From the NCBI GenBank assembly GCA_025456145.1, contig JALOLD010000012.1, forward strand, positions 18,700 through 82,699: a stretch of 64,000 nucleotides of DNA. Reading direction: 5' to 3'. This stretch comes from Thermoanaerobaculales bacterium. GTDB lineage: Bacteria; Acidobacteriota; Thermoanaerobaculia; Thermoanaerobaculales; Sulfomarinibacteraceae. The first letter of the stretch is position 1; each line of letters begins with the position of its first letter. Below, in pieces: positions 18,917 to 29,124 of the stretch. The notes under the pieces are model-generated. The model was not told the origin of the DNA, ran no database searches, and saw nothing but the letters and a program-made list of their open reading frames with translations. A program made the position numbers and the translations under genes.

Positions 18917-19863
18917 ATGAAGACCCTACCGACACCATCGGCCGGGCCCTGGCGCTTCGCCCTCGAGGCCGTCGACGCCGGCGAGCCGGCGACCCTGGTG
19001 ACGGTGGTCGAGCACTCGGGCTCGGTACCGGGCGTCACCGGGACCTTCGTCGTCGTGACGCCGAGCGGCCAGGCCGGGACGGTCGGCGGCGGCGCGGCGG
19101 AGCACGCGATGGTGAGCCGCGCCCGCGCCTTCTCCGGACCTTCCGCCCTGGTCGAGTTCGTCCACACCGAGCGCGGCGACGGGACGCTGTGCAGCGGCGT
19201 GCAGCGCTTCTCGTTCCTCCGCCTGACACGGTCGGATCGCACCGCGGTCGAGGAGGTCGTCGCCACACTCGAAGGCCATCTGACGGGAACCCTCACGCTC
19301 ACCCCGGACGGGATGGAGTTCCAGCCCGGCGAGGCCCGGCCCCAGCGCTTCGATCGGGACGGTGACGGGTGGCGCTTCACCCAGCCGATCGGCCTGCTCG
19401 ACACGCTGACCATCGTCGGCGGCGGGCACGTCGCCCTCGCCCTGTCGCGGGTCATGGCGACGCTGCCCTTCCGCATCGTCGTCCTCGACGACCGTCCCGA
19501 TCTTCCGACCATGAACCAGAACACCTACGCCCACGAGCGTCGGGTCGTCGGCCTCGAGCGGATCGCCGAGGAGGTGCCCGAGGGCGAGCGGTCGTGGGTC
19601 GTCGTGATGACCTTCGGCCACCGCCACGACCGCGAGGTCGTCGAGCGGCTGCTCGGCCGCGACCTGCGCTACCTCGGTCTGATGGGCAGCGCCGCCAAGG
19701 TGAAGAAGCTCTTCGCCGACATGGAGCGCGACGGCGCCGACCCGGCCGCCCTGGCTCGGGTTCGGGCGCCGATCGGGGTCGCGATCGGCAGCCACACGCC
19801 GGAGGAGATCGCGATCTCGGTGGCCGCCGAGCTCGTTGCCCTGCGCAACGGGGTCGAGATCTG

Positions 19864-19864
<1 letters not shown>
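18917..19864 (+). CDS. xdhC: XdhC/CoxI-family molybdenum cofactor maturation protein
   Basis: 315 residues. The N-terminal XdhC_CoxI domain has TLVTVVEHSGSVPGVTG and the conserved GTVGGGAAEHAM; the C-terminal domain is an XdhC Rossmann fold (TIVGGGHVALALSRVMATL, then VVVMTFGHRHDREVVERLL, YLGLMGSAAKVKKLF and IGVAIGSHTPEEIAISVAAEL). In studied systems XdhC binds molybdopterin cofactor, promotes its sulfuration and inserts it into a xanthine oxidase-family apoenzyme. ATG 18917 aligns with the ATG of the duplicated remnant; a GTG six bases upstream is less likely. Its stop overlaps the next gene's start (TGATG), fitting delivery of cofactor to that enzyme. Confidence 0.88.
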
Positions 19865-22446
<2,582 letters not shown>

Positions 22447-22474
22447 CCCTCCGCCGCTGCTCCCTCGGGATCGA

Positions 22475-22510
22475 CCCGTCGAGGGGTGCGGACCCGCGCC
22501 CCTCGACGGG
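22475..22510. terminator. Bidirectional terminator hairpin between convergent genes
   Basis: A perfect 12-bp stem (CCCGTCGAGGGG at 22475-22486 with its complement at 22499-22510) encloses a 12-base loop. It lies in the 79-base gap between the stop of the rightward dehydrogenase gene and the stop of the leftward histone-like gene, so it can serve both. There is no T tract on either side, so a purely intrinsic mechanism is uncertain. Confidence 0.6.
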
Positions 22511-22525
22511 GCGCGGTCGCGGGTC

Positions 22526-22948
22526 CTAAAAGGCGATCGGCCGCTCGGGCAGCGGCAGCGGCGCCGGAGCCGCCGGCGTCGCGACGGCTTTCTTGACGGC
22601 CGGCTTCTTCGCCGCCGGCTTCTTGGCGGCCGGCTTCTTCTTGGCGACCGGCTTCTTCGCCGCCGGCTTCTTCTTGGCGACCGGCTTCTTGGCCGCCGCC
22701 TTCTTCTTGGCAACCGGCTTCTTGGCCGCCGCCTTCTTCTTGGCGACTGGCTTCTTCTTGGCGACCGGCTTCTTCGCCGCCGGCTTCTTCTTGGCGACCG
22801 GCTTCTTCGCCGCCGGCTTCTTCTTCGCCGCCGGCTTCTTCGCCGCTGGCTTCTTCTTCGCCGCCGGTTTCTTCGCCGCCGTCTTCTTGGCGGCCGTCTT
22901 CTTCGCGGCCGGTTTCGACGCCTTCTTCGCCTTCGCTTGTGCCATCAT
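22526..22948 (-). CDS. Histone H1-like Lys/Ala/Pro-repeat protein
   Basis: 140 residues, almost entirely repeats of K-K-P/A-A-A-K and KKPVAKKK type, extremely basic, ending in a short non-basic tail (APLPLPERPIAF). Such eukaryotic H1-tail-like proteins occur in many bacteria (Hc1, AlgP and HctB-like) and bind DNA or RNA non-specifically in the nucleoid. No globular domain is present. The start is the ATG at 22948, preceded by GGAAGG at good spacing; the next codon (22945) is also ATG. The upstream region is strikingly AT-rich for this genome. The underlying DNA is a degenerate tandem repeat, so copy number may differ between strains. Confidence 0.8.
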   Translation of the reverse strand: MMAQAKAKKASKPAAKKTAAKKTAAKKPAAKKKPAAKKPAAKKKPAAKKPVAKKKPAAKKPVAKKKPVAKKKAAAKKPVAKKKAAAKKPVAKKKPAAKKPVAKKKPAAKKPAAKKPAVKKAVATPAAPAPLPLPERPIAF

Positions 22949-23106
22949 TCCTACCTTCCGTAGTGTTCGAACCGGTTGCAGTTTCGGAACCACCAAAGAA
23001 CTGAAAACACTCTAACCAACTTTTCGGAATTTTTACACACTCCCATCGAAATTCGTCCAGACTTTTTTTTTCACGCACCGAGTCGCACCGTCGCTATACT
23101 CCGCGG
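22949..23106. promoter_or_regulatory. AT-rich divergent promoter region
   Basis: The 158 bases between the histone-like gene and the ABC ATPase gene are much richer in A/T than their surroundings, with runs such as GGAATTTTTACAC near 23030 and nine T residues at about 23065-23073. Two divergent promoters are expected here. I cannot assign a definite -35/-10 pair. Confidence 0.4.
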
Positions 23107-23796
23107 GTGATTCGAATCACCGACCTCGAGAAGCGTTACCCGGCTGACGACCGTCGTGTGCTCGCCGGAGCTCGAGTCGTCATCGGCGCGGGTGAGATCG
23201 CATCCCTCGTCGGCCGTTCCGGATGCGGCAAGACGACGTTGCTCAACATCGTCGGCGGGCTCGACACGAAGTACAGCGGGAACGTCGAGATCGACGGTCG
23301 AGACCTCCGAGAGCTCGACGACGTCGAGCTCGCGCACTACCGACGACGGCGCGTCGGCGTGGTCTTTCAGGCCTACCACCTGCTCGACCACCTGAGCTGT
23401 GCGGAGAACGTGGCAATCAGCGCGCTGTTCGGACGCAGCGGCTCGACCTCGACACCGAGAGCACGGCGTCGTCGCGCCGACGAGGTGCTCGAGCTCGTCG
23501 GTCTCGCCGGTGTCGGCGACCTTCGACCCCATCGGCTCTCGGGGGGCGAGCGGCAGCGGGTCGCCATCGCGCGCGCGCTGTTCAACCGACCGGCGCTGCT
23601 GCTCCTCGACGAGCCGACCGGCAACCTCGACGCGACGACCGGCGGCGAGATCCTCGAGCTGCTCGGCGCGTTGCACGGAGCCGGCGGCCTGACCGTGCTC
23701 GCCGCGACCCACGACCCGACCATCGTCGCGGCCGGCAGCCGGCGGTTGGTGATGACCGACGGGCTGATCGTGGACGATCCGCGGGGCCGGCCATGA
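23107..23796 (+). CDS. ABC transporter ATP-binding protein (LolD/MacB type)
   Basis: 229 residues. Walker A is GRSGCGKTT, Q-loop VVFQAYHLLDHLS, signature LSGGERQRVAIARAL, Walker B LLLLDEP and the switch His in ATHDPTI, all in the usual order for the MacB/LolD/FtsE subgroup. It should power a mechanotransmission-type or lipoprotein-exporting ABC complex with the FtsX-like permease encoded next (ATGA overlap). GTG 23107 is the only start that leaves room for the first strand (IRITDLEKRY). The insertion STSTPRARRRR before the signature is slightly unusual. Substrate unknown. Confidence 0.9.
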   Translation: MIRITDLEKRYPADDRRVLAGARVVIGAGEIASLVGRSGCGKTTLLNIVGGLDTKYSGNVEIDGRDLRELDDVELAHYRRRRVGVVFQAYHLLDHLSCAENVAISALFGRSGSTSTPRARRRRADEVLELVGLAGVGDLRPHRLSGGERQRVAIARALFNRPALLLLDEPTGNLDATTGGEILELLGALHGAGGLTVLAATHDPTIVAAGSRRLVMTDGLIVDDPRGRP

Positions 23797-25166
23797 CCGG
23801 CGGGAACCTCGCACGGGCCGTGGGGGGCGACCTGCGTCGCCACTGGCGGCACCTCGTCGCCGGCGGCGCCGGCATCGCGCTGACCATCGCCGCGCTCGCC
23901 TTCTTCGTCGCGCTGTGGCTCGGCGTGCGGGGGGTTCTCCTCGGCGAGGTCTTCCCGCTCCATCGGGTCGAGGTCCACCGGCGAGCCGCCGAGCTCAACC
24001 TGCTCGCGGTCAAGCTCGCGCTCGGCAGCGACACCATCGGCGACGAGGAGCTCGCGGCGATCGGCGGAATCGAAGGCGTGGCCGCGGTCTACCCGAAGAT
24101 GCGGCTGCTCGCCCCCGCCGTCGCGACCGGCGGCGAGGCGCTGCTCGGTACCGCGATGCAGACCGAGCTCGTCGCCGACGGCATCGACCCCTCCCTCGTC
24201 GCCGACCGGGTCGGCGGGGCCTTTCACGACCCGACCGTCGATCCTCGGAACGCGTCGGTCCCGTGCACCGGCGACGGCGGCTGCCCGAGCGGGACGGCGT
24301 GCGTCGGCGCCACCTCCTTCCGTTCCGGCTCCTGCCGGGAGCCGATCCCGGTCATCGTCTCCGAGCACATGGTCGAGCTCTACAACGGCGCCTTCAGCCG
24401 CGCCTACCGGCTGCCCAAGATCAACCCGGAGGCGCTGATCGGTCTCGGCCTCGATGTCGACTTCGGCGCCTCGAGCCTGCGCCCGACCGGACGGCGGACG
24501 GTCCGCGAGCGTCTCGTCCTGGTCGGCTTCTCGGATGCCGCGATGCCGCTCGGCGTGACCCTGCCCCTCGGCTTCGTCAAACGCCTCAACCGCCAGCTCG
24601 GGCCCGCCGGCGCGGCCGACGGCTACCACTCGGCGGTCGTCGAGATCCGGTCCGCCGACGCGGCGCCCGGCGTGACGGCGGCGATCGAGGCGCTCGGGCT
24701 CGAGGTCCGCGACCGGGGAGCGCGTCGCATCGCCACGGCGCTGGCGGTGGTCCTCGCCATCGCGACCGCAGTCGGTGCGGCCGTGCTCGCCGTCGCCTCC
24801 CTCCACGTGATGCACGTCTTCGCGCTCCTCGCCATGTTCCGCCGTCGCGAGATCGGCGTCCTGCGCGCGGTCGGCGCCTCGCGCCGCGACATCCGGTCGA
24901 TCTTCGTCATCGAGGCGGCGGTGGTCGGGCTGGCCGCCGGCGCCGCCGGGCTGGTGTGCGCGGTGGCGATCGCCGAGGTCGCCGACCGCCTCCGGCTCGA
25001 TCGTCTGCCCGATTTCCCCTTCGCCCCGGAGAGCCTCTTCGTCTTCCCGGCCTGGCTGCTCGCCGGCGCCCTCGGCGTCGCCGCCCTCGCGAGCGTGCTC
25101 GGCGCCCTCGGGCCGGTGCTCCGGGCGACCGCCGCCGATCCGGCGGAGCTGGTCAGCGGCGGTTGA
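23793..25166 (+). CDS. FtsX-like/MacB-type ABC transporter permease with Cys-rich periplasmic loop
   Basis: 457 residues: one N-terminal transmembrane helix (~22-45), a periplasmic domain (~46-310) and three C-terminal helices (~330-355, ~380-405, ~425-448) with the FtsX signature region (FALLAMFRRREIGVLRAVGASRRDI). The topology fits the type VII ABC family (MacB, LolCE, FtsX). The periplasmic domain contains a small four-Cys segment, PCTGDGGCPSGTACVG followed by SGSCREP, which looks like a disulfide- or metal-stabilised insertion. Overlaps the ATPase gene by four bases; no membrane-fusion protein gene is adjacent. Confidence 0.88.
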   Translation: MTGGNLARAVGGDLRRHWRHLVAGGAGIALTIAALAFFVALWLGVRGVLLGEVFPLHRVEVHRRAAELNLLAVKLALGSDTIGDEELAAIGGIEGVAAVYPKMRLLAPAVATGGEALLGTAMQTELVADGIDPSLVADRVGGAFHDPTVDPRNASVPCTGDGGCPSGTACVGATSFRSGSCREPIPVIVSEHMVELYNGAFSRAYRLPKINPEALIGLGLDVDFGASSLRPTGRRTVRERLVLVGFSDAAMPLGVTLPLGFVKRLNRQLGPAGAADGYHSAVVEIRSADAAPGVTAAIEALGLEVRDRGARRIATALAVVLAIATAVGAAVLAVASLHVMHVFALLAMFRRREIGVLRAVGASRRDIRSIFVIEAAVVGLAAGAAGLVCAVAIAEVADRLRLDRLPDFPFAPESLFVFPAWLLAGALGVAALASVLGALGPVLRATAADPAELVSGG

Positions 25167-25266
25167 CCGGGGTCGGCGCGGCGGTGCTCACACCATCGCG
25201 GCGGCGGCGGGTCGCCCGGTGGGCCGCGGGTGGAATTTCCGCCGGTCGGGGGGGCTTACCCGGCCC

Positions 25267-25602
25267 ATGAGCGACGAGGTCTTCTGCTTCACCTACGACC
25301 GGGCCGAGGCTGCCCGGGTCTTCCAGGAGATCGGCACCCGGGGGCTGGTGCTCGCGATCCTCGCGCGGATCCAACCCGAAACCGACTGGGAGGGCTGCCT
25401 CGTCTACAAGGGGGCCGCCCCCGACGACAGCGCCCGGACGGTGTGCATCGCGATCCGCGGCGCCGCGGCGGCGCGGGTCCAGGAGAGGATCGTCGAGGTC
25501 TTCGAGGCGACCGGCATCCCGGTACCGGCGATCTACGAGGGCGGACCGGAGCCTCAGCTCGAGCTCGCCCGGGTCGTCGGCGGCGTCTGGGTCACACCGT
25601 AG
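25267..25602 (+). CDS. Small hypothetical protein
   Basis: 111 residues, cytoplasmic by composition. It begins SDEVFCFTYDRAEAARVF and continues with alternating helices and strands (GLVLAILARI, ARTVCIAIRG, RVQERIVEVFEATGIPVPAIYEGG), which could be a ferredoxin-like alpha/beta fold. No family recognised. ATG 25267 is chosen because the residues before it (in the longer frame from 25219) are Arg/Gly-rich and non-protein-like. Its codon use is like the neighbouring genes, so it is probably real. Confidence 0.55.
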   Translation: MSDEVFCFTYDRAEAARVFQEIGTRGLVLAILARIQPETDWEGCLVYKGAAPDDSARTVCIAIRGAAAARVQERIVEVFEATGIPVPAIYEGGPEPQLELARVVGGVWVTP

Positions 25603-25760
25603 GTTGGACCGCGGAGACGCGACGAACGCGAAGCATCGCAGGCCGAAACACGATGGCTGAGCGTCTTTGCGTCTTTGCGTTTCAACCTCCGATGGCGCGA
25701 TGCCTGCGATGATGCGATGGCTCTGCGCCTCTGCGCCTCTGCGTTAAATCGCAATGGCTG
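25603..25760. repeat. Intergenic simple-repeat element (GCGTCTTT / GCGCCTCT type)
   Basis: Between two rightward genes lie short tandem units: TTTGCGTC repeated around 25664-25680, CTCTGCGC repeated around 25722-25742, and GATGCGATG-like units scattered through 25690-25770. The reverse strand would translate as FNAEAQRR and KRKDAKT. Such peptide strings are often annotated as hypothetical proteins in unrelated environmental genomes, which marks them as a dispersed non-coding repeat rather than a gene (known from general experience, not checked here). GC content is lower than in the flanking genes. Confidence 0.6.
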
Positions 25761-25861
25761 CGATGGTGCGATGTTCCTATGACCTCGCGTTCCTGGCCTC
25801 TTCGCTGTGCCACGCTGCGGGGCTCCGACGGCGGCGAGCGGCTGCGGTAGACTCGCCGGCT

Positions 25862-26659
25862 GTGAAGGTCCTGGCGCTCGATTTCGACGGCGTGGTGTGC
25901 GACAGCCTCCGCGAGGTGCTCGCCACGGCGCTCGCGACCTACGAGGCCATGACCCCCGGCTCGCCGCTCATCGCCGGCTTGCGCGCGCGCCACGGAGACG
26001 GCCGGTGGCACGCCCTCGATCTCGCCGGCGACCCGGTCATACGACTCTTCACCGACCTGATGCCGCTCGGCAACCGGGCGGAGGACTTCGGGGTGGCGCT
26101 GCGCGCTGCCGACGACCGGGTCGAGCTCGCCGACCAGGAAGCCTACGACGCGTTCCACACGACCTTCGAGGCTGCCTGGCTCGAGCGGTTCCACCGGGCG
26201 TTCTACGAGCAGCGCGCCTCCGCCCGGGCGATCGACCCCGGGGCATGGATCGCGCTGCACGCCCCCTACCCCGCTGTCCTCGACCTGCTCCGGCGACGCG
26301 CCGGCGATGCCACCTACGCTCTCGTCACGGCCAAGGACCGGCGCTCGGCGCGGCTGCTGCTCGACCACCTCGGGGTCGGCGGTCTGTTCCGACCCGACCT
26401 CGTCCTCGACAAGGAGACCGGGGTCTCCAAGACCGCGCACCTGACCGCGGTTCGGGAGCGGACCGGCGCGCCGTTCGAGACGATCACCTTCGTCGACGAC
26501 AAGGTCAACCACCTCCTCGCGGTCGCTCCCCTGGGGGTCCGCCCGGTGCTCGCCGGCTGGGGGTTCAACACCGGGCGCGAGCACGCGCTCGCCCGGCGGT
26601 GTGGGTTCGCGGTGGCGAATACCGACGACGCCGAGCCGGTTCTCTTCGGCGGAGGATGA
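25862..26659 (+). CDS. HAD-superfamily hydrolase
   Basis: 265 residues. Motif I is LDFDGVVCDS (nucleophile and general acid Asp residues near 7 and 9), motif II VTAKDRRSARLLL, the motif III Lys lies around VLDKETGVSK, and motif IV is ITFVDDKVNHL. The helical cap between motifs I and II is long, as in C1-capped phosphatases such as phosphoglycolate phosphatase. Substrate unknown. GTG 25862 is used because motif I begins six residues later. It runs into the exonuclease gene with a one-base gap, so it starts a short operon with DNA-repair genes. Confidence 0.8.
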   Translation: MKVLALDFDGVVCDSLREVLATALATYEAMTPGSPLIAGLRARHGDGRWHALDLAGDPVIRLFTDLMPLGNRAEDFGVALRAADDRVELADQEAYDAFHTTFEAAWLERFHRAFYEQRASARAIDPGAWIALHAPYPAVLDLLRRRAGDATYALVTAKDRRSARLLLDHLGVGGLFRPDLVLDKETGVSKTAHLTAVRERTGAPFETITFVDDKVNHLLAVAPLGVRPVLAGWGFNTGREHALARRCGFAVANTDDAEPVLFGGG

Positions 26660-26660
26660 C

Positions 26661-27449
26661 GTGCCTGACCCATCGACCGTCCGTCTCTACAGCTGGAACG
26701 TCAACGGGCTGCGGGCCTGCGGCCGCAAGGGCTTCGGCGAGTGGCTCGCCACCGAGCGGCCCGACGTGCTCGGCCTGCAGGAAACCCGCGCGCTGCCCGA
26801 GCAGCTCGAGAGCGAGCTGCACCAGCCCGAGGGCTACCGGACGTGGTTTCACCCGGCCGAAAAGAAGGGCTACTCGGGGGTCGCGCTCTTCTCGCTTCTC
26901 GAGCCCGCGGCGGTGACGCTCGGGGGCCTCGGCGAGGACCGCTTCGACTCCGAGGGCCGGCTGATCATCGCCGACTACGGCTCGTTCCTGCTCTACACCG
27001 GCTACTTCCCCAACGGCGGCGCCGACCTCGGCCGGGTCCCCTACAAGCTCGAGTTCTCCGAGGCGGTGCTCCAGCACGCCGAGGCGCAGCGGGCCGCCGG
27101 CCGGTCGATCGTCATCTGCGGCGATATCAACACCGCCCACGCCGAGATCGACCTCGCCAACCCGGCGTCGAACCGCAAGAACACCGGCTTCCTGCCCGAG
27201 GAGCGGGCCTGGATCAGCCGCCTTCTCGACCACGGCTACATCGACGTCTTCCGCCACCGCAACCCCGAGCTCGCCGGCGCCTACACCTGGTGGTCGAACC
27301 GGCCGGGCGTGCGCGAGCGCAACGTCGGCTGGCGGATCGACGTCTTCTACATCTCGCCCGATCTCCTCGACCGGGTGATCGACGCCCGGATCCACCCCGA
27401 GGTCCCCGGCTCCGACCACTGCCCGATCTCCCTCGAGCTGGTGCGATGA
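26661..27449 (+). CDS. xth: Exodeoxyribonuclease III
   Basis: 262 residues of the ExoIII/APE1 endonuclease-exonuclease-phosphatase fold: YSWNVNGLRA, the metal-binding Glu in LGLQETRAL, a Tyr in YTGYFPNGG, the catalytic GDINTAHAEIDLANP with Asp and Asn, and the C-terminal GSDHCPISLEL with the His/Asp pair. It should cleave 5' to abasic sites and trim 3' ends in base-excision repair. GTG 26661 has GGAGGA directly upstream. It overlaps the thioesterase gene (ATGA) and lies close to the DNA glycosylase gene mutM, fitting a repair cluster. Confidence 0.92.
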   Translation: MPDPSTVRLYSWNVNGLRACGRKGFGEWLATERPDVLGLQETRALPEQLESELHQPEGYRTWFHPAEKKGYSGVALFSLLEPAAVTLGGLGEDRFDSEGRLIIADYGSFLLYTGYFPNGGADLGRVPYKLEFSEAVLQHAEAQRAAGRSIVICGDINTAHAEIDLANPASNRKNTGFLPEERAWISRLLDHGYIDVFRHRNPELAGAYTWWSNRPGVRERNVGWRIDVFYISPDLLDRVIDARIHPEVPGSDHCPISLELVR

Positions 27450-27892
27450 GCGGCAACCCGGGTCACTGGCGCCGGCTCGAGCGGATGTACCTCACCGCGG
27501 CCGCGATCAACGAGTACTTCCGACCCCAGGTCGAGATCGGCGAGGGCGCGGCCGAGATCCGCATCGCGGTCCGCCCCGACTTCTTCCACGCCGCGGGCGC
27601 GGTCCATGGCGCGGTGTACTTCAAAGCGCTGGACGACGCGGCGTTCTTCGCCGCCAGCTCGGTCGTCGAAGACGTCTTCGTGCGCACCACGAGCTTCAAC
27701 ATCCACCTGCTCCGCCCAGTCCAGGAGGGCGCCCTCATCGCCCGAGGGGCCCTGGTCAGCGCGACCAGAAACCTGCTCATCGCCGACGCCGAGCTTCGGG
27801 ACGACCGGGGTCACCTCGTCGGCCGGGGCACCGGCTCGTTCATGAGGAGCCGGATCCGGCTCGAGGACATCCCCGGCTATTCGGAGGAGTGA
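27446..27892 (+). CDS. Hotdog-fold (PaaI-type) thioesterase
   Basis: 148 residues of a single hotdog domain, with AAGAVHGAVYFKALDDAAFFAASS as the central helix region (HG followed by an acidic residue, typical of PaaI-like acyl-CoA thioesterases) and strands FVRTTSFNIHLLRPV, LIARGALVSATRNLLIADAEL. It probably hydrolyses an acyl-CoA in the cytoplasm; substrate unknown. The start codon overlaps the stop of the exonuclease gene, so it is cotranslated with a repair enzyme, although no functional link is obvious. Confidence 0.85.
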   Translation: MSGNPGHWRRLERMYLTAAAINEYFRPQVEIGEGAAEIRIAVRPDFFHAAGAVHGAVYFKALDDAAFFAASSVVEDVFVRTTSFNIHLLRPVQEGALIARGALVSATRNLLIADAELRDDRGHLVGRGTGSFMRSRIRLEDIPGYSEE

Positions 27893-27954
27893 TGGCGTAC
27901 GATCGACGCGACCTCGCATTGCAGCGCGAGGCGACCCCACGGTGAGGCGTCCGA

Positions 27955-28776
27955 GTGCCTGAGCTCCCCGAGGTCGAGACGGTGAGACGGGCCCTCGAGC
28001 TGGGGCTCGCCGGCGCCACGGTGCGCCGGGCGACCGGTCGCCCGGTTCGGATGCGCCGGCCGCTCGACATCGCGCGCCTCGCGGCGGGCCTCGACGGGGC
28101 GCGCGTTTCCGGCGCCCGGCGGCGGGGGAAGTACCTGCTCCTCGACGTCGGCTACCGTGGCTCGCTGATGTTCCACCTCGGGATGTCGGGCCGGCTGCTC
28201 CTCGGCAACGCGGGCGAGCCGCGGCTCGACCACACCCACCTCGTGCTCGAGCTCGGGGACGGCCGCGAGCTGCGCTTCGTCGACCCCCGACGCTTCGGGC
28301 TCGCGGTCTTGCTGGGACCCGGCGACGAGGAGCGCGAGCCGGCGCTCGCCGCGCTCGGGCTCGAGCCCCTCGATCCCGGGATCGAGGAGCTCCTGCCGCC
28401 GCTGCTGCGCGACCGGCGGGCGCCGCTCAAGACGCTGCTGCTCGACCAGCGGCTTATCGCCGGGGTCGGCAACATCTACGCCGCGGAGGCGCTGTGGCGC
28501 GCCGGAGTCCGGCCGACGCGGCACGGCTGCCGGACGTCGACACCGCGGTTGAGGCGGCTCGCGGCCGCCACCCGCTCGGTGCTCGAGGAGGCGGTCGCCC
28601 AGGGTGGCACCACGATCCGCGACTATGTGACGCCCGCCGGCGACTTCGGGTCGTTCGCCGTCGAGCTCCAGGTCTACGGTCGCGCCGGCGAGCCCTGCCA
28701 CCGCTGCGGAGCGGCGCTCCGAGACACCCGCATCGCCGGCCGCGCCACCGTCTGGTGCCCTCGCTGCCAGAGATAG
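27955..28776 (+). CDS. mutM: Formamidopyrimidine-DNA glycosylase
   Basis: 273 residues. After start processing the chain begins PELPEVETVRR, giving the catalytic N-terminal Pro and adjacent Glu; Lys59 in RRRGKYLLLD is the conserved beta-strand lysine. The helix-two-turn-helix region includes LIAGVGNIYAAEALWRAG, and the C-terminal zinc finger is CHRCGAAL ... VWCPRCQR. It excises 8-oxoguanine and formamidopyrimidines and nicks the abasic site. GTG 27955 is fixed by the need for Pro at position 2. Follows the xth-containing operon after 62 bases. Confidence 0.94.
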   Translation: MPELPEVETVRRALELGLAGATVRRATGRPVRMRRPLDIARLAAGLDGARVSGARRRGKYLLLDVGYRGSLMFHLGMSGRLLLGNAGEPRLDHTHLVLELGDGRELRFVDPRRFGLAVLLGPGDEEREPALAALGLEPLDPGIEELLPPLLRDRRAPLKTLLLDQRLIAGVGNIYAAEALWRAGVRPTRHGCRTSTPRLRRLAAATRSVLEEAVAQGGTTIRDYVTPAGDFGSFAVELQVYGRAGEPCHRCGAALRDTRIAGRATVWCPRCQR

Positions 28777-28784
28777 CCCGGACC

Positions 28785-29101
28785 ATACCCATCCGGATCG
28801 CTCAGGTTCTGACCGATCCCGATCCCGATCCCGATCCCGATGCGACGTCCGGTAGTCCGTCGCAACCACGAAGACACCAAGACACGAAGGCGAGCACGAA
28901 GGAGCTCGTGACGCGGGCCTCCCGCTCGCAGCTCGGCCATCGACTGGATCGAGATGCCGACGGCCGGGGCGCCCGTGAGTCGGAATCGGGAACGAAAGAA
29001 CCCCCACCCTGACTCAAGGGGATCGGCATGGCCCGGCTCGTGCCTATTCGGATCGCTCGGGTTCTGACCGATCCCGATCCCGTTCCCGATCCCGATGCGA
29101 C
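28785..29101. repeat. Direct repeats with CCCGAT hexamer arrays and a GAAGACAC-type repeat between them
   Basis: Two ~62-base copies (28785-28846 and 29040-29101) share CGGATCGCTC, GGTTCTGACCGAT and three to four CCCGAT hexamers ending in GATGCGAC, with about eight differences. Between them, at about 28862-28890, is ACCACGAAGACACCAAGACAC, a string well known as a dispersed intergenic repeat in unrelated environmental bacteria. The region fills the gap between mutM and the symporter gene, which converge. It is non-coding. Confidence 0.7.
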
Positions 29102-29124
29102 GACCCGAAGACCCCCTTCGGCTC

